The notes beneath the pieces are model-generated. The model was given only the letters and a program-made list of their open reading frames with translations. It was not told the origin of the DNA and did no database searches. Both the position numbers and the translations under genes were made by a program. Shown piece after piece: positions 12,301 through 23,703 of a DNA stretch of 64,000 bases. Position 1 is the first letter of the stretch. The number at the start of each line of letters is the position of its first letter. Source of the stretch: Nematostella vectensis (taxonomy: Eukaryota > Cnidaria > Anthozoa > Actiniaria > Edwardsiidae); NCBI RefSeq assembly GCF_932526225.1, contig NC_064039.1:186001-250000 (forward strand), written 5' to 3'.

Positions 12301-13880
12301 GGCATACACAAGGCATACACAAGGCATACACAACAACACAAGAGGTGCACAAGGCATACACAACAACACAAGGGGTACACAAGTTATACACAACAACACA
12401 AGGCATACACAACATCACAAGGGGTACACAAGGCATACACAACAACACAAGGGGTACACAACAACACAAGGGGTGTACAAGGGGTACACAACAACACAAG
12501 GGGTACAGAAGGCATACACAACAACACAAGGGGTGCACAAGGCATACAGAACAACACAAGGGGTGCACAAGGCATACACAACAACACAAGGGGTACACAA
12601 GTTATACACAACAACACAAGGCATACACAACAACACAAGGGGTACACAAGTTATACACAACAACACAAGGCATACACAACAACACAAGGGTTACACAAGG
12701 CATACACAACAACACAAGGGGTACACAACAACACAAGGGGTACAGAAGGCATACACAACAACACAAGGGGTGCACAAGGCATAAACAACAACACAAGGGG
12801 TGTACAAGGGGTACACAACAACACAAGGGGTGCACAAGGCATACACAAGGCATACACAACAACACAAGGGGTGCACAAGGCATACACAACAACACAAGGG
12901 GTACACAGCAACACAAGGGGTGTACAAGGGGTACACAACAACACAAGGGGTACACAAGGTATACACAACAACACAAGGGGTACACAACAACACAAGGGGT
13001 GTACAAGGGGTACACAACAACACAAGTGGTGCACAAGGCATACACAAGGCATACACAACAACACAAGAGGTACACAACAACACAAGGGGTACACAAGGCA
13101 TACACAACAACACAAGGGGTGCACAAGGCATACACAAGGCATACACAACAACACAAGGCATACACAAGGTATACAAAACAACACAAGGGGTGTGCAAGGC
13201 ATACACAACAACACAAGGGGTGCACAAGGCATACACAACAACAAAAGGGGAACACAAGTTATACACAACAACACAAGGCATACACAACAACACAAGGGGT
13301 ACACAAGGCATACACAACAACACAAGGGGTACACAACAACACAAGGGGTGTACAAGGGGTACACAACAACACAAGGGGTGCACAAGGCATACACAAGGCA
13401 TACACAACAACACAAGGGGTACACAACAACACAAGGGTACACAAGGCATACACAACAACACAAGGCATACACAACAACACAAGGGAACACAACAACACAA
13501 GGCATACACAACAACACAAGGCATACACAACAACACAAGGCATACACAACAACACAAGGGGTACACAAGGGGTACACAACAACACAAGGGGTACACAAGG
13601 GGTACACAAGAACACAAGGGGTACACAAGGCATACACAACAACACAAGGGGTACACTAGGGGTATACAACAACACAAGGGGTACACAAGGGGTGCACAAG
13701 GCATACACAACAACACAAGGGGTGCACAAGGCATACACAACAACACAAGGGGTGCACAACAACACAAGGGGTACACAAGGGGTGCGCAAGGCATACACAA
13801 CAACACAAGGGGTGCACAACAACACAAGGGGTACACAAGGGGTGCGCAAGACATACACAACAACACAACGGGTGCGCAGG
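9324..13880. repeat. 4.5 kb tandem array of 11-bp and 19-bp words
   Basis: The array uses two word lengths. The short word is GGGTACACAAG or GCATACACAAG (11 bp). The long word adds eight bases (CAACACAA), for example GCATACACAACAACACAAG (19 bp). Prefix variants are GGGTAC, GGGTGT, GGGTGC, GCATAC and GTTATA. Words alternate irregularly, often as 11+19 = 30 bp. Rare markers (ACAGAAGGC, AACAAAAGGGGAACAC, ACTAGGGGTA) show long internal duplications: a block around 11.5-12.0 kb recurs about 1.5-1.65 kb later. The words contain almost no stop codons, so two forward frames stay open for over 4 kb and several reverse frames for long stretches. The predicted peptides (HNNTRGTQG repeats, or CCCVCLVYPL repeats on the reverse strand) are attributed to the repeat rather than to a gene. 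Confidence 0.92.
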
Positions 13881-14194
13881 CTGTACCCCCTCCCACCCCT
13901 CCTCCTAGGCCGCAACAGTAGGCAATTTCTTATTGGAGGATCATCAAATACTATCCTATTTCCATATGACGACGCCTATGACTGCGCCCCCTAGCCCCCC
14001 CCCCCCACCCAGAACGTCCCCCCCAGGCAAATCCTGGGCACGGCCATATTGCATTTCGAAGCGCGAAAATGGGAAAACAGAACTTTGTCGCCCTCTTTCC
14101 CTTCTCATTCGGTCGCATGAGCAAGCAGGGTAGAAGGCTCGAAGGAGGATTACGCCGTTCTCTTTCCCATTTCATTTGGTTGCGTGCGCAGGCG

Positions 14195-15860
14195 GGGCAG
14201 TAAGCGACCAATGGCGGGGTAGAAACTCATCTCATTTGGTCGCGTGCGCAGGCGGGGTAGAAACTCATCTCATTTAGACGCGTGCTCAGGCGGGGTAGAA
14301 ACTCATCTCATTTGGTCGCGTGAACAGGTGAGGTAAGAAGCTCATCTCATTTGGTCGCGTGTCCAGGCGGGGCAGTAAGTTCATCTCATTTGGTCGCGTG
14401 CGAAGGCGGGGCAGTAAGCTCATCTCATTTGGTCGCATGTCCAGGCGGGGCAGTAAGCTCATCTCATTTGGTCGCGTGCGCAGGCAGGGTAGAAAGCTCA
14501 TTTCATTTGGTCGCGTGCGCAGGCGGCGCAGTAAGCTCATCTCATTTGGTCGCGTGCACAGGCGGGGTAGAAAGCTCATCTCATTTAGACGCGTGCTCAG
14601 GCGGGGTAGAAACTCATCTCATTTGGTCGCGTGCGCAGGCGGGGTAGAAACTCATCTCATTTAGACGCGTGCTCAGGCGGGGTAGAAACTCATCTCATTT
14701 GGTCGCGTGAACAGGTGAGGTAGGAAGCTCATCTCATTTAGACGCGTACTCAGGCGGGGTAGAAACTCATCTCATTTGCTCGCGTGCGCAGGTGAGGTAG
14801 TAAGCTCATCTCATTTGTTCGCGTGTCCAGGCGGGGCAGTAAGCTCATCTCATTTGGTCGCGTGCGCAGGCAGGGTAGAAAGCTCATTTCATTTGGTCTC
14901 GTGCGCAGGCGGGGCAGTAAGCTCATCTCATTTGGTCGCGTGCGCAGGCGGGGTAGAAAGCTCATTTTATTTGGACGCGTGCGCAGGCGGAGTAGAAAGC
15001 TCATTTCATTTGGACGCGTGCGCAGCGCGGTGGAAACTCATCTCATTTGGACGCGTGCGCAGGCGGGGTAGAAACTCATTTCATTTGGCCGCGTGCGCAG
15101 GCGGGGTAGAAAGCTCATTTCATTTGGACGCGTGCGCAGACGGGGTAGAAACTCATCTCATTTGGTCGCGTGCGCAGGCGTGGTAGAAACTCATCTCATT
15201 TAGACGCGTGCTCAGGCGGGGTAGAAACTCATCTCATTTGCTCGCGTGCGCAGGTGAGGTAGTTAGCTCATCTCATTTGTTTGCGTGTCCAGGCGGGGCA
15301 GTAAGCTCATCTCATTTGGTCGCGTGCGCAGGCAGGGTAGAAAGCTCATTTCATTTGGTCGCGTGCGCAGGCGGGGCAGTAAGCTCATCTCATTTGGTCG
15401 CGTGCGCAGGCGGGGTAGAAAGCTCATTTCATTTGGACGCGTGCGCAGGCGCAGTGGAAACTCATCTCATTTGGACGCGTGCGCAGGCGGGGTAGAAACT
15501 CATTTCATTTGGTCGCGTGCGCAGGCGGAGTAGAAACTTATCTCATTTGGACGCGTGCGCAGGCGGGGTAGAAACTCATCTCATTTGGTCGCGTGCGCAG
15601 GCGGAGTAGAAACTCATCTCATTTGTACGTGTGCGCAGGCGGGGTAGAAACTCATCTCATTTGGTCGCGTGCGTAGGCGGGGTAGAAAGCTCATTTTGTT
15701 TAGACGCGTGCGCAGGCGGGGTAGAAACTTATCTCATTTGGTCGTGTGCGCAGGCGGGGTAGAAACTCATCTCATTTGGTCGCGTGCGCAAACGAGGTAG
15801 TAAGCTCATCTCATTTGGTCGCGTGCGCAGGCGGGGTAGAAAGCTCATTTCATTTTGTCG
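14195..15860. repeat. Minisatellite, unit 38-39 bp, about 42 copies
   Basis: The unit contains GGTCGCGTGCGCAGGCGGGG followed by TAGAAACTCATCTCATTT. Variants are GGTC/GGAC/AGAC at the start and TAGAAA/CAGTAAG in the middle. A block near 14.77-14.95 kb recurs near 15.23-15.43 kb, so higher-order duplication is present. It is CpG-rich compared with its surroundings. Confidence 0.92.
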
Positions 15861-15901
15861 CGTTGCGAGTTCATTTCCTCGGTGATCATGGTATTACAAA
15901 G

Positions 15902-16021
15902 TTTATAGCAATGCATCTCGGGGAATTTAGGGATTAAATGTCCCCTCAACCTCGAGATGACTAAATATAGTCATCCCTCGGTTTTGGGGACATTTAAATT
16001 CCCCTCGTGCCATGCTATAAC
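15902..16021. mobile_element. Foldback (hairpin) element about 120 bp
   Basis: The arms 15902-15965 and 15966-16021 are imperfect inverted copies sharing TTATAGCA, GGGGAATTTA, TTAAATGTCCCC and GATGACTA, with essentially no loop. It is probably a MITE-type hairpin placed just after the 38-bp array. An RNA of this region would fold into a long stem. Confidence 0.65.
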
Positions 16022-16700
16022 TTACAAACACATCACTTTGCTGTGTAGACTTTTTCCGCAGTGTCGACCACAAGGTCTGACACAATCAAGTATAACAGAA
16101 GTTGTCATATTTGTCCTCTTATCGGTTCACTTCTCAACTTTAGTAGTAAGTTCTTTACCCTTCCTGTATAGGAATAAACCATAAAGCGCTTTCGACGTTT
16201 GCTTCTTCAGTTGTGTCCGAATGGGTGGGTTGCCTTCCACCCTCATCTCCCTCCAATATCACATCCATGTGGGACCATCGCGCATGCGTCGCGCATTTTC
16301 TAAGATCGACTCTAGCACAATTAGCCCTTCATTATGTTCCTGATGAAACTTCAAGTTCCCAACTCGTCTTCCCGTACGAATTGTACATCTGTGCTACCAA
16401 ATTTTGTGAATATCGCCACAGTGTCCACTACAGTTGACCCCCCAAATAAAACCACACTTCATAAAAAAAAAACGTAGAAAAAATCTCATCCAAATAACCA
16501 GCTACCTAAGATCTTGGGACTACGAAGCGGGTATTTTTAGCACTGTTTGGATTACACAGTTAATTTCTCCCATGATGCCCCTCGGTTACGATACACACAT
16601 CCGCGATAAAAAAGTGCAAATTGTTTTAAATAGGTGTATGTTTGCTCATTTTAAGGCAAGTTTACAGGGGTGCCCAGGATGCGCGCATGGTTCATGTGTT
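16022..16700. other. No gene recognised
   Basis: Mixed-composition sequence with no coding frame or repeat beyond chance. The element-end-like motif TAAATAGGTGTATGT lies at about 16630-16644 (see 19180-19210). Confidence 0.4.
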
Positions 16701-16714
16701 ATGGTGATGGTAGT

Positions 16715-16815
16715 TCTCGCGATAAAGATGATGATGATAATGTCAGTGGTGATAGTGATGATGATGATGATGATGTCAGTGGCTATGGTGATGATGATGT
16801 CAGTGATGTCAGGGT
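16715..16815. repeat. GAT-rich microsatellite
   Basis: Runs of GATGAT interspersed with GTCAGTGGTTATGG-like spacers. The same spacers occur in the larger array at 18.7-19.1 kb. Confidence 0.8.
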
Positions 16816-17049
16816 GATAAGGGCCTTATCATTCGAAACATGCTTCATATACGAACCGTCTCCTTCGTTTTTCCCCTTTTACTTCCACCATCATCGCCGC
16901 TATTCCCCTAGCTTTCCCCCTAGTCTCCCCGCTTCATGTACCAGGATCGTATATGACCAACCAAACGACCTCGCCTCTGATGAGAAGTCTTGTTTGGCGT
17001 TATATGCCTGTAGTTCTATATTTCGCAGAGGTCTTTGAAATAGCCTACA

Positions 17050-18700
17050 CACTTTTTTGTTATGTTTATTTTACGTATACATGCCGATTGTTTTCCTCAT
17101 GCCTTTAGCCTTTTCCTCTACTATCTTACCACCATTATTGCTTCATCTAGGGTAAACAATTATCCCTGTCTTATCTACGTTTCCGTTTCATCTTTATTCT
17201 CGCCACACTCCCTTTATCGCCTCTCGCGCCCCGATTTCATCTTCTTTTTGCCATTTTACAAGCATCATTTTCCATTATCCACAATATTCCCTTTTACCGA
17301 ATCCAGTATTTCAAACGATTTTTAATCCGCATTTTCGTAACACTTATTCAATCTCTATTATGTTTTTTAATTTCACCTGTCAATCATACCATACTTAGAC
17401 ACTTCATTAGATACATACCTTCACACGTACTTCACCTTTACCTCAATTACCGCTCACTATTTCCTCTCTACAATCTAAACACTTTTCTTTTTTTTATCCT
17501 ACATATTACTTTCCTACCCTACATACAACACACTTTCTCAAAAACACTTCACAGTCTTGTCACATATTCGTACCCATCATTTTATTTACACTCTCATTAT
17601 CTCCCCTTATCAGATTTCACTAATGCCGCCATCACCTCTTCACATCCGATACATAACACTCGCCACCAGTTACCGATCAGAACTGTTTTAAACATAATAC
17701 CATATTTACTTACTACTTTCTCCACTCAACACAATAACCCCTTCATTCATAACTCTTATTCTGTTTTATTGTCAACCCCATCTCTTGTAATAACCTTAAC
17801 TCGTTGTCTCATAATCCATAATCTCAACCACCCGCACATAACCCAATAACCCCATTACCTCTTTTTCTTCTATCACACTGTAACTTTACAAGCATAAATT
17901 AACTTTCACCAATTTCTACACAACCACCTCTCCACCTCCTTATCTCAACCTTTCACCATCTACATCTTCTATCACTACCTTCCTTCATATTGTAACATCA
18001 CAATCACTCATCACTCTCTCATAACGATATATTATCAGCCACATTCACACAATAACCTCCCCGATTTCATATCTACCTACACACCACTACCATTGTAACA
18101 CACACTATAACTGTTAATACACGTTAGATTTCATCACCACCATCTTTTACTCAACATCTCTAATTCAACCCCCATCACGCTTTATGGCCTTTATTATCAG
18201 CCTCATCTACACCACATCTCCCTCATCACCATTTAAACTCATACACTTTTTCCCCCACCACTACAGCCATTAGCCATATCACACCACAATTTTTCTATTC
18301 TTTCTTTTACACATCCATATCACACCACAATTTTTCTATTCTTTCTTTTACACCTCCATATCACACCACAATTTTTCTATTCTTTCTTTTAAACCTCCAT
18401 ATCACACCACAATTTTTCTATTCTTTCTGTTACACCTCCATATCACACCACAGTTTTCGTCATCTTCTTTTTTCACCTGCCCACCACACACTACCACAAC
18501 CTGTTTTGCAACCCCACTTTATTTTTCCACCACCCACTCGTTTAGCCCATCTACCTTTTCACCGTAAAAACATTACTACCATACCAACTCTACATTATCT
18601 TACTAGCCATTCTTCACCATCACCCTCCTACATCACCATACTATATAATGACACCCACTTTACTATCACACCATTTTAGGCCCCTGCGTCTTGGTACGAA
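17050..18700. other. G-depleted, strand-asymmetric tract
   Basis: About 1.6 kb in which the plus strand is almost entirely C, T and A, with G rare, for example long runs of CACACTTTCTC and ACCACTACCATT type. It includes a 42-bp repeat at 18275-18460. No coding frame is recognised. It lies between two GAT arrays that have the opposite skew (G-rich, almost no C). Confidence 0.7.
18275..18460. repeat. 42-bp tandem repeat, four to five copies
   Basis: Copies of CATATCACACCACAATTTTT followed by CTATTCTTTCTTTTACACCTC start near 18275, 18317, 18359, 18401 and 18443. Confidence 0.85.
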
Positions 18701-18724
18701 TACCCGATCCAAACCAAAAACGTT

Positions 18725-18803
18725 ATGGTGGGGATGATGATGATGTCAGAGGTTATGGTGATGATGATGATGATGATGATGATGATAATGTCAATGTTTA
18801 TGG

Positions 18804-18834
<31 letters not shown>

Positions 18835-19115
18835 AATGTCAATGTTTATGGTGATGATGATGATGATATTAGTGGTTATGGTTATGATAATGATAATGTC
18901 AGTGGTTATGGTGATGATGATGATGTTAGTTGTTATGGTGATGATGATGAGGCTAGTTGTTATGGTGATTATGATAACGTCAGTGGTTATGTTGATGATG
19001 ATGATGTTAGTTGTTATTGTGATGATGATGATGATGATGATGATGATAATGTTTTATGGTTAGGGTGATGATGATAATGTCGGTGGATGTGGAGATGATG
19101 ATGATGATAATGTCA
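18725..19115. repeat. Complex GAT array
   Basis: (GAT)n blocks separated by GTCAGTGGTTATGGT or GTTAGTTGTTATGGT. Read in frame it gives an Asp-rich peptide (DDDDNVSGYG repeats, 18691-19068), but there is no good start, no splice context and no domain, so coding is doubted. Confidence 0.8.
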
Positions 19116-22100
19116 ATGGTGCGATGTACTCAAATGAATCGTCACATGACCTTGATTCGATCCATTTAACAAAATCCGAGACATACACCTATTTAATAAA
19201 ACGCTGACAGTGCAATCAGCAAATGCAAGTTCTATTATGGGTCTCATTTTATTTCCACCGAATGCTGGAAAATATGAATCAGTAGTACGGTTATCCATTT
19301 ATAAACTTTATGTTTACGAAATATTAGCACCCATAAAATCCTTCAGTCTTGGAACTGCAGTTCGTCATTTGCCGTATTCGCTGACAACGTTTTTTTAATT
19401 AGGATTATTCGCTAAGGCGCAATTCCACTGCCAAGCTGGTATAATCTGATGGTTACTTTGCCAAGAATAATTACGGCTCTCAAGATGTCATCCTTTATAC
19501 GCGCGTCTAACAGTGCTTTGTGTTCTAAATATAATCATTTTTCATAACTTTTTTTTTTCATTTGGTACTTCCTTAAACAACCACACACTATTTTGCGGTG
19601 TCATATTCGAGAGTTAAATTGATTATTTTACCGCATGACTGTATGTCATATTCGGGAATTAAATATTTTGTCGCAAGAAAGTATGCTTAGTTCGTAAGTG
19701 TCATATTCCAGAGCTCCCAATACGTTATTTTGTCGAATGAACTAATGCTTATCCTTTGTTATATTCGTCGATAAAGCTAGTTGAGATTTATGGAAATAGT
19801 CGCCAGTAAATCAGAAGCTCAATTCCAGCCATAAAAATGGTTAATCTGTGAAAAGCTCGTATGACGCGTGTTCACCACAGACATCACTTGTTTACCCTCA
19901 ACATATGTAACCAAAACTACGAAAAATATTAAATCAATTTAACTATATAAACATTCGGCTGCACTACGCCTAGCAAGCGCAGACCCAACAAATTTGCTAT
20001 TAAATTCGAAAAGTTACGATTTTATAGTGTACACAGACAACGGAAAGCATTCAATACCTACAAGAAAGCTTTTAAGCTAAATGAATTAAAATTCAGATTC
20101 GCTTGACCTTTGTCAAGAAATATAGAATACGAAAACTGTTGGGCATTTAGTCCATCTAAGACCTGTCCCGACTGTCGGGCATATAGCCATTGCGTATTAA
20201 TTAAGTGTAAAAAAAAACGAAAATTTGCTTTTGTGAATTGATTCAATCTTTACGCTCAAAATAAATTAGCAATTTCTATACAAATTTGCAATTATCATAG
20301 ACTATATTAAATCGCTGATTCATTATTCAATCTTACGCTTTTATTCAATGCTACGAAAATCATTCGCACGGAACTGGCACGAATAGAAAATAAAACTTTT
20401 GGACGGACATGCCAAAACAAGATTGGAATTTCCTTAGAAATTTGCTCTCATAGACATAGCACTTTAATCTCACCGAAAAACAATCTTACAAGCTCCAGCG
20501 TGGAATGATTAAGCCCTGACAAAATTTACCTACGTCATTGAATCCGCGTCAATAGCCCCTAATTGCATTCCACTAACTGGTGCCTTTTGCACACGGCACC
20601 AATGAATTTGACATTTCTTGTGATGCAAATCAATGAATGACGGGAGTAACACCTGGTGAAATTAGCAACTGAGACACCGACGAGTGTTCTGATTGGACGC
20701 GGGTTATCAAAGGATTTTTTTTTACCACATTGTTTTTACATCACGGGGTCGATAGGCTGGTGTGTCGCTTCTATGTGTCTCAGGAAAAACTCACGCTGAA
20801 CAAAACTTATTCATTACCATTCAAATCTAAAACTCAGAGACATTATTTGTATGTGAGTGTCCCTTAAGGTAAGGCTTAAACGGATTTCGTGTACGATTGA
20901 TGACTGTTTATTCTATGTGTGATTCGAGCTTGTGAATTGCAATGAATGTTTTATGGCGCGAAGTGGACCAGTAGCGCTCTACTGGTACTAAGCGAACCCG
21001 AACTTCACCATAATATCATCAATCGTATATTCCTCCCGAATTATTAGAATACCATTGTAATATATTTAAATGACGTGGGTCAGTTTGCTATGAAAGCAAT
21101 AAGTAGTTACAGCAATGGACAATGCCCCGAATTTGCTAGAAGCGTGCCAGCCACAACGAAACTTGAGTAGGGTTAGGAAAGATGACACGGCCGTTTGCCC
21201 CAAAATAAGCTATAAATAAAGCAAAACCACTAACGCTATGGCAGTATAATCATCACCGAGACAAGACCAAAAATAGACAGCCCTGCACAGAAGTATCAGT
21301 ATGGTCTGTATGTCTTTATATCCTTACTGAATCATCTCCGGCAATTGTCTAGGTCCGCCTTGTTCGCAGAGCCTTTCCTGGTTCGCAGGCTATGAGAACG
21401 GGCGCCTTTACCTGGATTTGACTTGCAAGAGTTCGTTCCATGTTTAGTGTATGTGATATTTTTTTAATAGAATGCGTCCAGACAGATCAGGAAATGATGC
21501 TTGAAGGGATAAGTTAACATTCAGATTGAATTTACATAATTCGTTCAAACCAGATTGATATTGTTCCAATGACATGTTCCTTTCATTCTTGGCCAATGCA
21601 TTATTAATACCATTCCTTTTAAGGAAATCGCGCCGCGCCTCGTTTATGGATGATATAACAACCTTCGCGTGGCATCGTCTCAATAATGCCATTAGTCAAC
21701 TAAACGTCAACCAATAGAGACACAACAGATGTTACCGATATGAGACTTCCCCTCAATTGGCACGTTCAATAATGCGGCAGGGATTAGAAATGATTCTGTG
21801 GTTGCAATCGACCAGAAACTTTCAGGATAGCTAAAGCGTAGAAAGCTTCTAACAGGAAGATGATGTATTTGGTAAATGTCATTTCGAATTCACGCAGCTA
21901 TCAAAAGCTAGAAGGATCTTTCTTTCAAAATTTACATTGAACAAAGATGTGAATTGATACCGAGATTTTCTTTTCCCAAAATAAATCGTTTATATCCATA
22001 ATGAGACAGTGATTGTTCAAAAGCTTGTGGCTTTGCTGACAACCAACAACAGAGTAATTTATGCAGACGTCTCACACGTGGACAAGTCGTTTTCACAAGA

Positions 22101-23656
22101 GACAGGTCGGCTCTAATATCTGTTCAGAAAATGACACGAACTTTAACGAAATTTATTGTGCATAACATACGCTTTACTGCATTTGGTATAGTTATACCGT
22201 GTAGCGAACCGAAAGCGTGGAAGACCCCCGCTTAATTACAACAGTTTAGTGTTATTTTTGCTATTAATATTAGTTTAGTACGCATGTATTAACAGCGAAA
22301 AAACCGGAAATTAGAAAGCATTTTAGACCCGATGAGTATTGTCTAATAGGAAGTACCATAAAACAAAATATTGTAAGGGGAGTCCTGAGTGTAATAGTAT
22401 TCCCCCTTGCATTAATGTCAATGATCAACATGAGGCCCTCTATCCTCATCTGTCTGTTTCTTGTCAAGTGTAAAAAGTCCGCGGCTTTGTATTGTTTATC
22501 TGTTCTGACGTTCTGACGGATGTTTGGCTTGCTATTTATAGTCCACGCAGATTTTAATCACATTAGTAAAGCATAGCGCTTCTACAAGACTCCCGCGGAA
22601 CGATCCATATATGGATATTGGAAAATATTTATGTAAGCATGGCGTCTCTCTATAGTATAATAATGTGTGGTCAGAGGCTGTTATTTTGTTCGCCTGCGGT
22701 ATTTTTGCTGACCCTTAAAAATATTTATATTTATTATTCGAGCTTGACCCAAAGTCATCTACTCAGAGGCTCATGTCAAATCGTCAGAGCGTACTATGAC
22801 TGACATCCAAACTTAAACTAAACCACCATTATTAATTCATTATCTATCTCGTAGATATTTTTGATAAATGTAAAAAAAATCCGTCATGTATTTTAAAAAG
22901 CGCACGGAATCTAACAGAGACAAATGAGGGCGATTTTACGGTTTCTGTTTTACTTTGAATTTTATTTTTTCTCATATAATAGTGATAACAAACCGTAAGC
23001 GTTGTGAAGTCCCTACGGGGGGGCTTACAAACTCGATGAATTTAGATTCCGTTGCTTTGTAAAGCCTTGCCCTGTGTTTGCCATCCTTCTTAACAAAGGG
23101 ATGCAAAAAGGAAGGTCGTAATCTTTTCAATGACAAGATATTACTTTTCTCTGAGATAAATAGCAGAGATCCCAAGCACCGGCTGTCATAACGCAGTTTT
23201 TAGAACTTGAAATGACGCCAGGATCTACTTGACCAGGCTCAAAAATGACTTGTTTCGTAAAGCGGGATTGTAATATATTCGAGGTGAGGTTGACATTGTT
23301 TTTCCTCGCTCTTCTTTTATTTTAAAATGAAAATTTTGGTTTGGCGAAGCATAGCCAAACGATATCAGTGTTTTGACGTTTTATTTTTCTTTAAAAGAAA
23401 AAGTCGACAACGCAGATTTTGTTCTTCAGGTTACGAATGAGTTACAGTAGTTATGCACAGATTGGGAATGTTGATCTTACGAAAAAAAATAAAAAATTAT
23501 AATAAGGAAAGTTGTATGAGTTAAAATACAAACAACGGTTCTTAGGCTAACAGTTCTAAGTTCCAACGTCGTATTATCCATGAGCTGTTTCAATGAAAAT
23601 GCATGCAACATTAAGTCGATTGTTTACACTTTCTTACCCAACTCATCTTTTTCCAG
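19116..23656. other. Intergenic sequence upstream of ATF7IP, no gene recognised
   Basis: AT-rich single-copy-like sequence with many short spurious frames. A degenerate repeat of about 55 bp (GTCATATTCG...TTAAAT...TTTTGTCG) occurs at about 19595-19760. A short palindrome TTTGGC-8-GCCAAA lies near 23340. A small frame starting MDNAPNLLEACQPQ at 21115 has no supporting splice pattern. The ATF7IP promoter and 5' UTR are expected near the right end. Confidence 0.4.
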
Positions 23657-23703
23657 ATACTTAACGATAGCAACCATGCGATGGACTCGTCCTTAACAGA
23701 CAG
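23657..23703 (+). CDS. ATF7IP: ATF7IP exon 1 (first visible), likely start at 23681
   Basis: Acceptor-like TTTTTCCAG before 23657, donor GTAAAG at 23704. In frame it reads ILNDSNHAMDSSLTD plus two bases. ATG 23681 (GCGATGGAC) is the likely start if the upstream part is 5' UTR. Confidence 0.6.

Noticed and set aside
9277-13994. Very long reading frames (up to about 1,460 codons) giving HNNTRGTQG repeats on the plus strand and CCCVCLV repeats on the minus strand
   Set aside because: They arise because the 11/19-bp words lack stop codons in most frames. There is no consistent start, no domain and the periodicity is frame-independent.
14286-15533. Several frames of 80-136 codons in the 38-bp array
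   Set aside because: Repeat shadows: the same peptide repeats in several frames on both strands.
9324-15860. CRISPR array
   Set aside because: Repeats are contiguous variants with no unique spacers between constant repeats, in an animal genome context.
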